Shown here in pieces: positions 1 through 9,627 of a stretch of DNA of 41,604 nucleotides. The notes below the pieces were generated by a model. That model searched no databases. It was not told the origin of the DNA and worked only from the letters and a program-made list of their open reading frames with translations. The stretch is taken from the NCBI GenBank assembly GCA_025331445.1, contig JAIWNE010000186.1, forward strand, positions 1 through 41,604, written 5' to 3'. The stretch is from Blakeslea trispora. Taxonomy: Eukaryota > Mucoromycota > Mucoromycetes > Mucorales > Choanephoraceae. The first letter of the stretch is position 1. Each line of letters starts with the position of its first letter. The position numbers and the translations under genes are program-made.

Positions 1-1657
1 TGTCTGATTTGTTTGTGTTGCTTTTTGGTACTCTATGTTATGAAGATTGCCTAGCAATCTGAAGTTCTTGGAGGTGAACGTCTGTGAATGAGTAGTTTGT
101 TTAGAAGAAGAGTAGCTGTCGTTAGGTGCAAGTCTGGGTTGAATTGACCAAGTATTGATTGAGTAATTTCAGATTACAGTTGTAGCCTAATCGAAGTGCT
201 CGAATTAGACAAGTGACATTTCGGTGATTCAAACATTTTATTCTATATTTCTTGACATATAGCTTTCGCTATTTTAAGTTTGACATTACTATTATTATTT
301 TTTTCCCTTGATCGTACTTCTTTAAAAAGGAAGCAAAGATATTAGTTAGACTTCTTCCCGATAGAGAATTTTTTTATAAGAATTTTTATTACTTTATTTT
401 TTTTATATTTTTTTTAATATATTGATATAGAAGCTGTGCTTCTATAACCTTACTCGGTTGAGTAATGGTTGTCTCATCTATATTTTATGTTCATTTTATT
501 CGTTTATCTATCCGTACTAAATTGGTTGTTATCTTGTTGATTCCAGTCTGTTGTATCCAATATTATTATATGGTTGTTTATCAAGTCTGTTTCTACGGTA
601 TTGTTAGTGGCTTACTCGTGATCTTCATGGTGAATTCTGTGTTTCTGGATCTTTGGTTGTGAACTGAATAGTTGGTTATTTTCTCTTGTTGTATGATACT
701 TGGTTAGTACTCGGTATATGTGTCCTGTGATTGCTTGGAGAATTGGTAGTCAAGTTAGAAATTGAAGCTATCTAAATTGAATCTCTATAATTTTGGGGTA
801 TATTTATTTTTGGAGGACAATTAGGTCTATTGTCTGTGCTTGTAAAATTTTGATCGTTTGTATTACCTCAGATATTTTTATTGTTGAAATTCAGAAATTG
901 GAGCCATTGTTCAAGTTGTATCCCCATTTGGCAAGAAGATAAGAAGATTTATTTATAGCAAGATCAGTGAAGAAGATGAAGACGAATCTACTACTGATGT
1001 GGACTGTTCATTGGTGAATCAGTAATTGAGTCTGGACAAGAACTTATTTTTGGAGTTTAGAGGATCGAGTATCTCTAAGATTTATCCATCCTGGGATTAG
1101 ATATTTTTAACTTTCGTCTATCGACAGTTGTTTTAAAGGGCAATTACATTGTTCTTTTTTTTTTCTTGACACTTTACTTTTGTTTAACTTTAACTTTATT
1201 CATTTTTGAATTTTATTGTTAATACATCTCTACCTTATTTTGTTATACAGCTATATTTTTGAATTCTGTCTTCAAAAGCTTACAAGTGCCTAGTTATTTT
1301 ACCTTTATTTGTATTCCTCTCTGTGTGTGTAATAGTTTTTACAGTCTTCTATTATAACCTTAATTGTTTGTTTATTTTTCACTTGTTCGAATCAAAGGTA
1401 AACATACAGCAGAGATATAAGTTTTGATACGTTTCCACGCTGTAGTCGTGAAAGTCTGAGCCTTGGCTAGCCAGTATAGCTTTAGTGATGCTTTCTCTTT
1501 TAATTCTTAGATATAAAATAATTTATAGGAAAGAAGCCCCCGTTTATTATTTCAAAAATAAAACTACTCTTATACTTCTGTCGACGTCAGCACTAAATCA
1601 CGTGACCTCAGCTGAATTGGCACTGTTGAGTCTGATACTATCACACCACGTATTGTG
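1..1657. other. T/G-rich stretch with no recognised gene
   Basis: No convincing coding region was found on either strand. The plus strand is strongly T/G-skewed, so the minus strand is A-rich, somewhat like the leader and linker sequences of element 2. No domain could be recognised. The short open frame at 465-662 is hydrophobic and low in complexity, and it probably arises by chance. The open frame at 1485-1841 is read mainly into the 5' LTR of element 1 and is not a separate gene. This stretch could be an old, decayed retroelement, but nothing seen here proves it. Confidence 0.4.
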
Positions 1658-2012
1658 TGTCATGGCGATAAATAGGCATTACCGTAGCAACGAAATAATT
1701 TTGGATTTCGCTGACACTAAGGAAATACCTTTGTTTCTACGCAATTGGAATATCAATAAGAAGCGCAGGTTCAAACCAAATGCTAGCAGTAATAGACCAG
1801 CCAAGAGACAGTGCCGGCCCGGACCAGATAATCTCCGCTAAAATATAAATAAGCTGTAATGTTAAGATATGATAGATCTTCATCTCTTTAAATATCTTAA
1901 TATTACAGGTAATATTATTATTCATCATTTTAAATAAAGTTCATCTCTTTAAATATCTTAATATTACAGAATCAACAAAGTAATAAGCTCACTTCCCTAC
2001 AAGAAGCTGACA
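1658..2012 (+). repeat. 5' LTR of element 1
   Basis: The 355-bp repeat begins TGTCATGGCG and ends AAGCTGACA, giving the usual TG...CA ends. It appears identical to 8193-8547. A 30-bp word beginning TTCATCTCTTTAAATATC occurs twice inside it (1879-1908 and 1940-1969). An AATAAA-type signal lies near 1932-1938. The segment 1661-1841 carries the same open frame that ends the pol tail in the 3' LTR. Confidence 0.95.
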
Positions 2013-2014
2013 AC

Positions 2015-2031
2015 TGGTAGCATCTCCAATC
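2015..2031 (+). other. Primer-binding site of element 1
   Basis: TGGTAGCATCTCC begins two bases after the 5' LTR. TGG matches the complement of the CCA end of a tRNA. The first eight bases are complementary to TGCTACCA, the 3' end expected of a fungal initiator-methionine tRNA. This assignment rests on recalled tRNA ends and was not compared with this genome's tRNAs. Confidence 0.6.
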
Positions 2032-2272
2032 TTTCGATTGATCACCTCTTTCCCATTAACTGGTTCTGTTCACTGATAAATACCTACTGTGACACAAAAT
2101 ATATCAAGTATATTTTTTTTTCCTCTCTCCCCTTGTGGTCTGTTTCCTTTTCCCTGTCAACTTTTCTCTATTTGCAAAATCACCGATCTTTGGCATCACT
2201 GATTTTCCTGATTATCTTTACAACTTCTGCTGATTTCTCTTTACCTCGTTGATATCTCTTTATCTCTCAATT

Positions 2273-5200
2273 ATGGACGACCCTGGTCAAAATAATTCCG
2301 TACATCCGGCTGTGATTGATTTCGTGAACCAATTAACTCGCGTTCTTCAATCTCAGACTCATGACTCATCTACATCTGCTCTTGCTAAGCCACCATCAGT
2401 TCAGCTACAACGCCCAGAGGCATATGATGGTAGTCGAAATGTCTGGAAACTAGACGGCTGGATTAGGTCTATTGAAAGGCTTAAGGAGTACTATGCATGG
2501 GATGATGTTCAAACTTTCCGTTTTGCGCGTACACTTCTGTTTGGTAGAGCAGAAGCCTGGTTTTCCTCTCAAGAAATAAACGGTCAAGGTCCTGTTGATT
2601 GGTCCTCTTTCAAGCACTTATTGATCAATACCTTTCGCCCTGCAAATGCGGAGGATATGGTACGCGATCGCCTTTATACTGTCAAGCAATCATCTTCTAT
2701 TCAAGCCTACGTCGATACCTTTATGGATATCTCTATGTTACTCTCTGTCTCAAACCTTTCTCCTCAGCAAGTAATGGATCGCTTTCTAAGTGATGTCTTC
2801 TTTCGTGGTCTTCGCGATGTTGAGCTGATACAACGTATCAGGGGTATACACATTGAGGATCGTTCGTTGGAGCGTGTACTGCGTGAAGCACTTGACTTCG
2901 AAGCAGCGCACAACCCTTCTGTGCATCCGACAGTCTACAACAATGTGAACATCGTCAACACTCGCCATTCTTTGTCTACTACTGGTAACGTCAGAGATTC
3001 TCATCAACCAATGGACGACCCAATGGACTGTGACGTTCTTCACTCTCGCAGTCATCCTTCAGGATCTCTCACTGGTGGTAACAAGGACAATCACGTCTCT
3101 CGTGTCTCGTCTTTCTCTGGTACCTGTCACTACTGTTCTCGTCAAGGCCATAAAATTAATGAATGTCGTACTCGCGCAAAAGACCTTGCCAACTTTGAGT
3201 CCAGAATGAAAGACAAATATCGTCATCACAAGAATGGTACTCGAAATGGTCCTACTGGTTCTGGTCGCAAGTCCAATTTGAACGCTATTGATTCTAATAT
3301 GTCTGAACAGAATTGCGAATATAGCTCCTCATCCACCCCCCATAATAAAGTGACTGATTCCTCCTCTTATCTATCTTCGACTTCAATTTCAGATGTTTCA
3401 CATAATGAGGTCATTCATTCTAAGCCTAAATGTGAGAATAAGTTGGATCCGCAGTTTACTCCTTCTTCTTCCACAGTTCAAACTTCAGCTTCTCAAACAG
3501 ACATGCAACACATACCTACTGAACTTGTGCCCATCGTGGCTTCAGGTACTTTACCGGATTCACCCAACATTGATCATGAACAAAGGCTGAATCCTTCGTC
3601 CTTTGACTTAGATGTTGCTCATCTGTCTAGCTTAAATACTGTCGTGTCCTGCAATCTTCCTCTTTATCATGGTACAGTGTCTTCATCTGATGGTTCGCCG
3701 TTGGATGTCCATGTTCTCATCGACAATGGTGCGAGTGAAAACTATATCACGCCACGCATTTCAGAGTTGATTGAAGGTAGGCATCATCATGTCCAGGGAC
3801 GTGAAGTGGAAACCGCAGGTGGTAATACCTCTCCTATCACAGAAAACGTAGTTTTCAATTTGGATCTTCAAGGGCACTCTAGTGCTATGTCGGCTTTTGT
3901 CTTTGACACTAAGTTTGACATCATTTTGGGTCGCTCTTGGCTTAAGGAACACAAGCCTAGGGCTAACTGGTTGGATGACTCTTGGTCGGTCTCTTGTTGT
4001 TTGGATGTTGGCGCTGACGGTGTTATTTTGCCCGTGCATGACGATCTTTCTCATGCTAGTAATGATGCTGTTGCCCATCCCACTCTCAACTATCTCATTT
4101 CCAAACAACAGGCCAAAAAGGCTGTCGATAAGGAAGGTGCCGAAGCTTGTTTTCTGTATCTGTTGGATGACACCTCTACATCTGATAATGATACTTCTAC
4201 CAAGTCTGATTTTTGGTCCCATTTACCTAAAGAATATCCTTCTGTCTTCTTGGACTCGTTACCTGGTTTGCCACCCGATCGTGGGGTACAACATGTAATT
4301 GACAACGCTGACGCGAAACCACTGAATCGTATGCCTTTCAGAATGAGCCCCGCAGAACTTAACGAACTGCATAAACAATTGGAAGAGCTTTTGTCCTTGG
4401 GACTCATCCGTCGAAGTAGTTCTCCTTGGGGATCTCCTGTTCTTTTGGTCAAAAAGAAGGATGGATTGATGCGTATGTGTATCGATTACCGCGCCATCAA
4501 CAGTCTCACTAAGCGCAATGCTACCCCTCTACCCCGGATAGATGAATGCCTGGATCATCTTCAGGGCGCTTCGTTCTTCACCACCCTTGACCTCAAGTCG
4601 GGCTATCATCAAATCAGGGTTCAGGAGTCTGACATACCAAAGACAGCCTTCAACACCAGGTATGGCAAATTCGAGTTCTTGGTCCTTCCTTTTGGATTGA
4701 GTAATGCACCACCAACCTTTCAGACCATGATGAATCAAGTATTGGATGGCTGTATAGACCGATTCGCTCTTGTGTACTTAGATGACATCCTCATCTTCAG
4801 CAAGACAGAAGAAGATCACCGTCGACACGTGTCTGAAGTGTTGAAGCGTCTTCAAGAGGCGAAGCTAATTTTAAATGTCAAAAAGTGCACATTTGCTGCT
4901 CGTGAACTTGAGTTCCTTGGTTTCAAGATCAGTGCTTCTGGTATCTTACCATCTGATGCTAAAGTAAAAGCCATTCAAAACTGGCAGAGACCCACTAATG
5001 TACAAGAGGTACGACAGTTTCTGGGTTTGGCACAGCACTACCGACGTTTTTGCCCTGGTTTCAGTTCTATCGCTACCCCATTGACGGAACTTACTCATGG
5101 AACAGGCGCCAAAAAACGCGCTGTTGTGTGGAATGACAAATGCGAACAGAGTTTTAACATACTCAAGCAGCTATTGACATCACCTCCTGTTCTTCGTTTG

Positions 5201-5884
5201 CCTGACTTGGATCTACCTTTTCGCATCGAGACAGATGCAAGCGATTTTGGCGTGGGTGCAGTTCTCTTGCAACCAGACAGAAATACAAACACTTGGGCCC
5301 CCATTGCGTACGAGTCACGCAAACTTTCCCCTGCTGAACAAAAGTTTCCAGCTCAAGAAAGGGAGCTCATCGCGATTATTCATGCTTTGCGCACTTGGCG
5401 TTGTCTTGTCGACGGATGCAAGGCGGGATATACTGTTCTCTGCGACCACAAGCCATTGTTGTACTTTCACTCACAAGCTAAACCTACAAACAGACTGGTA
5501 CGGTGGATAGCGGAGTATGAGTTGTATTCACCAAATGTCCAATACAAACCAGGAAAGAAGAATGCGGTGGCTGATGCTCTGTCTCGGAGTTCTGAGTTGC
5601 TTGATCACCCCTTAGTTGACTCTTTAGAGCCTGACTATCTATATGCAACATGGGATCAACTCTCCCCTGATCTCAAGGCTGACTGGCCCTTACTGTATCT
5701 TAAGGAAGAAAACATTGCTAAACTCAAGTCCAAGGAACTGAAAGCTCATTTGGAAGCTCAAAGACCTCACTTCTCTGTCAGAAATAACCGTGTCTACCGT
5801 AAGGTGACATTGAGAAAGGGGGGAAAGAGCATCCAACAGTTGAAGAAAAAGAGGTTAGCTTTGTACCTTTTGAAGACAGAGTAG
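2273..5884 (+). CDS. Gag-Pol polyprotein (gag, protease, RT, RNase H), element 1
   Basis: One open frame fuses Gag and Pol. The ATG at 2273 is preferred over the in-frame ATG at 2249 because the protein from there looks like a normal Gag start. A retrotransposon Gag region is followed by a CCHC zinc knuckle at 3125-3166 (C-x2-C-x4-H-x4-C), which binds RNA. The aspartic protease carries DNGAS at 3722, a variant of DSGA/DTGA, with ILGRSWL downstream. RT has the YLDD catalytic motif at 4775-4786. RNase H has TDAS (Asp at 5234), the ERELIAI glutamate, CDHK and ADALSR. The frame closes at 5882-5884 because of an apparent one-base shift in an A-rich run near 5850. Integrase continues in another frame. 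No -1 frameshift is needed between gag and pol here, unlike element 2. Confidence 0.92.
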   Translation: MDDPGQNNSVHPAVIDFVNQLTRVLQSQTHDSSTSALAKPPSVQLQRPEAYDGSRNVWKLDGWIRSIERLKEYYAWDDVQTFRFARTLLFGRAEAWFSSQEINGQGPVDWSSFKHLLINTFRPANAEDMVRDRLYTVKQSSSIQAYVDTFMDISMLLSVSNLSPQQVMDRFLSDVFFRGLRDVELIQRIRGIHIEDRSLERVLREALDFEAAHNPSVHPTVYNNVNIVNTRHSLSTTGNVRDSHQPMDDPMDCDVLHSRSHPSGSLTGGNKDNHVSRVSSFSGTCHYCSRQGHKINECRTRAKDLANFESRMKDKYRHHKNGTRNGPTGSGRKSNLNAIDSNMSEQNCEYSSSSTPHNKVTDSSSYLSSTSISDVSHNEVIHSKPKCENKLDPQFTPSSSTVQTSASQTDMQHIPTELVPIVASGTLPDSPNIDHEQRLNPSSFDLDVAHLSSLNTVVSCNLPLYHGTVSSSDGSPLDVHVLIDNGASENYITPRISELIEGRHHHVQGREVETAGGNTSPITENVVFNLDLQGHSSAMSAFVFDTKFDIILGRSWLKEHKPRANWLDDSWSVSCCLDVGADGVILPVHDDLSHASNDAVAHPTLNYLISKQQAKKAVDKEGAEACFLYLLDDTSTSDNDTSTKSDFWSHLPKEYPSVFLDSLPGLPPDRGVQHVIDNADAKPLNRMPFRMSPAELNELHKQLEELLSLGLIRRSSSPWGSPVLLVKKKDGLMRMCIDYRAINSLTKRNATPLPRIDECLDHLQGASFFTTLDLKSGYHQIRVQESDIPKTAFNTRYGKFEFLVLPFGLSNAPPTFQTMMNQVLDGCIDRFALVYLDDILIFSKTEEDHRRHVSEVLKRLQEAKLILNVKKCTFAARELEFLGFKISASGILPSDAKVKAIQNWQRPTNVQEVRQFLGLAQHYRRFCPGFSSIATPLTELTHGTGAKKRAVVWNDKCEQSFNILKQLLTSPPVLRLPDLDLPFRIETDASDFGVGAVLLQPDRNTNTWAPIAYESRKLSPAEQKFPAQERELIAIIHALRTWRCLVDGCKAGYTVLCDHKPLLYFHSQAKPTNRLVRWIAEYELYSPNVQYKPGKKNAVADALSRSSELLDHPLVDSLEPDYLYATWDQLSPDLKADWPLLYLKEENIAKLKSKELKAHLEAQRPHFSVRNNRVYRKVTLRKGGKSIQQLKKKRLALYLLKTE

Positions 5885-6865
5885 ACTGGGTGGAAAAATA
5901 TCATGTTGGCTTCGGCCATGCTGGGTTAAAGTCTTTGATACACATTATGGAAGCTCGATACTGGTGGCCAACAATGAAAAAAGACATAAAAGAATGGCTC
6001 AAAACATGCCCACAATGTCAAGTAAATAGCCGTCGTACACAAGCTCATCAGGATGAGATGCATCCTTTGCCCATACCGAAGGCGTTTGATCGCTGGCATC
6101 TTGACTTTGTCGAAGAGTTACCTACCACAATCAATGGTAACAAATGGCTTATCACTGCCGTTGACTCCCTTACCAACTGGCCATCGCCAAAGCTGTCCCC
6201 GTTGCCTCACAAGAAACCGTAGCAGACTTCATCTACGAGGAGATTGTAATGAGATTTGGCTGCCCATCAGAAATAGTCACCGATCGTGGTGCTAATTTTA
6301 CAAGTGGCATGGTCGAATCGTATCTCAAGCGAGTCGGTGCTAACCATAAGTTGACTTCTGCCTTCCACCCACGTACGAACAGTAAAGTCGAGCGATATAA
6401 TGGTGTCATAAAGCAAATGTTGAGAAAGTACACAAACGTGCCATCCACAGGTGGGACGACTTTGTTCACTCTGCTCTTTGGGCCAGCCGTATTAGAAAAC
6501 ATAGTACAACAGGGTACTCACCATTCTACTTGGTGTACGGTCGAGAACCACGTTTGCCTGGGGATGAAGTCCAGCCCTATCTGGATCGATCTGCTAAAGC
6601 AGATCCGCGAACTATTGCCGACATCACTTCCCGTGAATTAGAACAACTAGGCCAACATCGAGCAGCAGCAGAGTTCCGTTTGAAAGCCATTTCCGACAAA
6701 GATAAAGAACGCTGGGATCAGCACATCAAGAAAATATCCTTTGAACCAGGAGATATGGTGATGTTGTCTCATGATGGACGATATGGTCTCGAACCTCGGT
6801 TCAAGGGACCGTACATAGTAGTGGCCGCTTACCCGACTATGGAACCTACCGTCTGGAAACAGTAG
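5850..6865 (+). pseudogene. Integrase of element 1, split over three frames
   Basis: The pieces together hold a whole retroviral-type integrase. An H-x4-H...CPQC zinc domain and the first catalytic Asp (WHLDF, Asp codon at 6103) lie in the frame of 5890-6222. The second Asp (TDRGANF, 6282) and the Glu (KVERYNG, 6390) lie in the frame of 6249-6424, with canonical D-35-E spacing. The C-terminal core end and the GPY-like domain (FKGPYIV) lie in the frame ending at 6865. The frame changes near 5850, 6180 and 6420 each fit a single-base indel. All catalytic residues are present, so these are either very recent lesions or sequence errors. Confidence 0.85.
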
Positions 6866-8376
6866 CAGGTGAGCCCCTCCAGTCATTAGTCCATGTTGAT
6901 GGACTAAAGCCGGCGGAGGGTACCAAGCCCGTCGAACCGTGGTATGATCCAACAACCGCTCGTAGACAAGTACGTGAAGCTGCTAGAGATTCAAGTATTG
7001 GTCAGAACTTCGTCGATCCTATTGCGTCCATTCCTTCTTGGTCTGCTGGTATCGCTTCGGGCCTTATGCCTTTACCTCAACAAGCACCATTGTCACCACC
7101 AATGACATCTCTTTTGCCTTCGTCAGAGCCAAAGCCAAATGAACTACCATCATCATATCCTAGTTTAATAGCTACTCGTCTGCCTCAAAAACAGGATAGT
7201 GACATGCATTCAGTTGCAGAAAGCAACAACGACGTTCTCTCTATGTATGATAATGATGATATTTTTTCGTTGACTTCAGACATTGAGTTACAAGACGCTC
7301 AGGATGAAAACGTTGACCTAAAAATGGATAATCAAGAAGACAATGAGTCATATGAGCTACAGCCATCATCATCTGAATCAAGTCAAGATGAAGAGAGTTT
7401 CCACAGTGCCAAAAGTGAAGACGAACAAGTAACGTCAGTGCATCCAGCACCCGAACAACCTATTCTGTCATCTCATTCACAGCTCGAAATACAACAGATG
7501 CCTCCAATAGACGTCATCGAAATAGTCAGTAGTGACAGTTCTGATTCCGAAGATACTAGTAGTAAAGACCCGTTATCAGGCGATAATGATACATCACCAC
7601 CTTTAACATCTCCGTCCGATTCCAACTCGTTATCACCAATGATGATAGCATCAGATGTGGATGAATCGGGACCAAGTGAAGTACTAGATGAGCGAGTTGC
7701 GATACCAGAAGAGAACAACTCGTCATGTGAAATGACAGACATTGTACAAGATGTCACGCCTACTCAAAACCATGAACTAAGCGATATGGAACAAGATGTG
7801 TCTCTCGTCTCCCCTCCTACCAACGAGGCGAACGTTTCTTCATTCACACAGCCTGTCATCAACATCACTGGCTCAAATAATCACGTCATGATAGTTCAAG
7901 GGCAACAACAATCAATTACAATAATACCTCCATCACCAACTAGCAATACGAACTCTCAGAATCCGTTAAATGCACAGTTAGTTCAGGAACCATGCTCTGA
8001 AGTACAAGTACAAGTGGAGGATATCACTTCAATAGTTGAACCATCATCAAGTCAGCCTTCATCATTGGCCTATTCAAAACCACTGTTACTTACAGCACCA
8101 TCTGCCCCACCACCAGCCCCATCTCCTCCTCCCATACCTTCTGTTGCTGATACTGTTGTTCAGAGACGAACAAGTGACCGAGGGGGGGATGATGTCATGG
8201 CGATAAATAGGCATTACCGTAGCAACGAAATAATTTTGGATTTCGCTGACACTAAGGAAATACCTTTGTTTCTACGCAATTGGAATATCAATAAGAAGCG
8301 CAGGTTCAAACCAAATGCTAGCAGTAATAGACCAGCCAAGAGACAGTGCCGGCCCGGACCAGATAATCTCCGCTAA
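6832..8376 (+). CDS. Acidic Ser/Pro-rich Pol C-terminal tail, ending in 3' LTR, element 1
   Basis: A continuous open frame of about 515 codons follows the integrase C-terminal domain after one more frame change near 6835, so it was probably part of the polyprotein. It has no recognised fold or chromodomain. It is rich in Ser, Asp, Glu and Pro. It contains a SUMO-interaction-like stretch (DVIEIVSSDSSDSED, 7510-7554) and a polyproline stretch (APPPAPSPPPIP). The last ~60 codons lie inside the 3' LTR and are strongly basic (KKRR...AKRQCR), resembling a bipartite nuclear localisation signal. The stop is at 8374-8376. The assignment to Pol is inferred from frame continuity and position. Confidence 0.6.
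   Translation, partial: PDYGTYRLETVAGEPLQSLVHVDGLKPAEGTKPVEPWYDPTTARRQVREAARDSSIGQNFVDPIASIPSWSAGIASGLMPLPQQAPLSPPMTSLLPSSEPKPNELPSSYPSLIATRLPQKQDSDMHSVAESNNDVLSMYDNDDIFSLTSDIELQDAQDENVDLKMDNQEDNESYELQPSSSESSQDEESFHSAKSEDEQVTSVHPAPEQPILSSHSQLEIQQMPPIDVIEIVSSDSSDSEDTSSKDPLSGDNDTSPPLTSPSDSNSLSPMMIASDVDESGPSEVLDERVAIPEENNSSCEMTDIVQDVTPTQNHELSDMEQDVSLVSPPTNEANVSSFTQPVINITGSNNHVMIVQGQQQSITIIPPSPTSNTNSQNPLNAQLVQEPCSEVQVQVEDITSIVEPSSSQPSSLAYSKPLLLTAPSAPPPAPSPPPIPSVADTVVQRRTSDRGGDDVMAINRHYRSNEIILDFADTKEIPLFLRNWNINKKRRFKPNASSNRPAKRQCRPGPDNLR
8180..8192 (+). other. Polypurine tract of element 1
   Basis: The run GAGGGGGGGATGA ends directly at the first base of the 3' LTR. This is the expected position of the plus-strand primer for reverse transcription. 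Confidence 0.75.
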
Positions 8377-8547
8377 AATATAAATAAGCTGTAATGTTAA
8401 GATATGATAGATCTTCATCTCTTTAAATATCTTAATATTACAGGTAATATTATTATTCATCATTTTAAATAAAGTTCATCTCTTTAAATATCTTAATATT
8501 ACAGAATCAACAAAGTAATAAGCTCACTTCCCTACAAGAAGCTGACA
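8193..8547 (+). repeat. 3' LTR of element 1
   Basis: The 355-bp copy appears identical to 1658-2012 and is followed by the TGTG target duplication at 8548-8551. It encodes the final basic residues of the pol tail up to the stop at 8376, then carries the duplicated 30-bp word and the AATAAA-type signal. Confidence 0.95.
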
Positions 8548-8551
8548 TGTG

Positions 8552-8967
8552 TGTCATGACCCCATTTCCAAATTGATTAACACGTTACGTTTCCAATCCG
8601 AAGGCTCTCGGTTCGATTCCTTCCGCTCCCTTTGTTTCCGCTGGGTTTTTAATGCTGTACAGCTACATTTTGGTTGCTCTGTGTTGTGTTGTGGTGTTGT
8701 TTGTCTTGTTGCTGTTGCTCGGTTCTCTGGCTGGATGCCCGCCCAGGCTTAAAGAAGCATGATCATCACTAGGAGGAATAAAAAAAAGTCTTCGTCTTAG
8801 TTAGTTAATTTAGTATAGTAATTCGCCTTTCCCCCCCATCATAGACAGTCAGTTGTAGCTCGTATGAGCTTTTCCCTTCACGTCCTTGTGGCCTGACACT
8901 TGCCCTATAGGGATCAGTCAGACATGCCATTTCCAAATAAAAAATCTTTCGCCTACACCAAGAAACC
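8552..8967 (+). repeat. tRNA-related SINE-like repeat, copy 1
   Basis: The head (8555-8630) looks like a degenerate tRNA gene. An A-box-like word CCAAATTGATTAAC lies near 8568-8581, and a perfect B box GGTTCGATTCC lies at 8620-8630. These are the internal promoter elements of RNA polymerase III. The T stem does not pair well, so it is not a functional tRNA. The body 8614-8967 recurs at 38167-38525 with about 97% identity and ends CTACACCAAGAAACC. No coding frame is apparent. A tRNA-derived SINE or other short non-autonomous repeat fits best; the family name is unknown. Confidence 0.55.
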
Positions 8968-8976
8968 GGGGGTGAC

Positions 8977-9398
8977 TGATACATAGCGTGAAGAATTGAG
9001 AAATTACGTCACTAACTTTTCGCCGGACTCCTCGGATTGTGCCGACCCGAACTTGAATCTGAGCTTGTATCTGTCAAGTGGGGTGCACCTAAGTCAGAGG
9101 AACTATTATATATTTTACCTTATTTTCTATATTACTACATCTTCATCCTTTTTATCGCTTATTATTATTTTATTAAAATTGACATTTGACATTTGCAAAC
9201 TGAAATCATTGAAAACTGAAAGAAGAATTGATAACAGGAAGAATAGAAAATTGAAACAGATACAGAATCAGGTCGTCAATACCAATAAACCAAATATTCA
9301 GCAATTCAATCAACAGAAATACCAGTCTCGGCTATTACTCTTAATTGAACATATAATAAGGAACAACCATTTCACACTTAAGCAACGCAAACGTATCA
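8977..9398 (+). repeat. 5' LTR of element 2
   Basis: The 422-bp repeat begins TGATACATAG and ends CGTATCA. It matches 15068-15489 except for G/A in CAACAgAAATACC and A/C in CATATAATaAGG. The 142-codon open frame starting at 8996 lies mostly in the LTR, shows no domain, and was not called as a gene. Confidence 0.95.
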
Positions 9399-9399
9399 T

Positions 9400-9417
9400 T
9401 GGAGGTCCTGCCGAGAC
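9400..9417 (+). other. Primer-binding site of element 2
   Basis: TGGAGGTCCTGCCGAGAC begins one base after the 5' LTR. TGG is the expected complement of a tRNA CCA end. The tRNA used was not identified, and it differs from that inferred for element 1. Confidence 0.6.
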
Positions 9418-9627
9418 ATTTTAAAAAAAAATACAACAATATTTGCCTTGCCCTACTAAATTTTCATCATTCGACAGCATAAGAAGAACAACAAGAGACA
9501 AACTTTAGCAAAGTTTCACATCATCAGAGAATCTGACAGTAATAAGAACAACAATAACGAAGAACAACCGACAAATAACAACAAATCAGACAAACAGATT
9601 AAAGCAACAAGTAGTAAGAAAGAAAAT

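Larger units (their letters stand above)
1658..8547 (+). mobile_element. Ty3/gypsy LTR retrotransposon, element 1
   Basis: This is a complete element: 5' LTR, primer-binding site, gag-protease-RT-RNase H-integrase order, polypurine tract and 3' LTR. The order with integrase last defines Ty3/gypsy. Four bases, TGTG, are duplicated on each side (1654-1657 and 8548-8551). The two LTRs look identical by eye over 355 bp, which indicates a very recent insertion. The integrase half of pol is nevertheless spread over several reading frames. After integrase comes an unusual acidic, serine-rich tail that runs into the 3' LTR. Confidence 0.95.

Noticed and set aside
1485..1841. 118-codon open frame ending in the 5' LTR of element 1
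   Set aside because: Its second half is the LTR-encoded end of the pol tail; the upstream half is unrelated flank. It is a by-product of the LTR copy.
8555..8640. Functional tRNA gene
   Set aside because: A and B boxes are recognisable, but the T stem, D stem and anticodon stem do not pair well. It reads as a tRNA-derived repeat head.
8996..9424. 142-codon open frame starting in the 5' LTR of element 2, and its counterpart at 15087-15725
   Set aside because: Both are the same LTR sequence read through into different flanks. There is no domain and no conserved stop, so they are not called genes.
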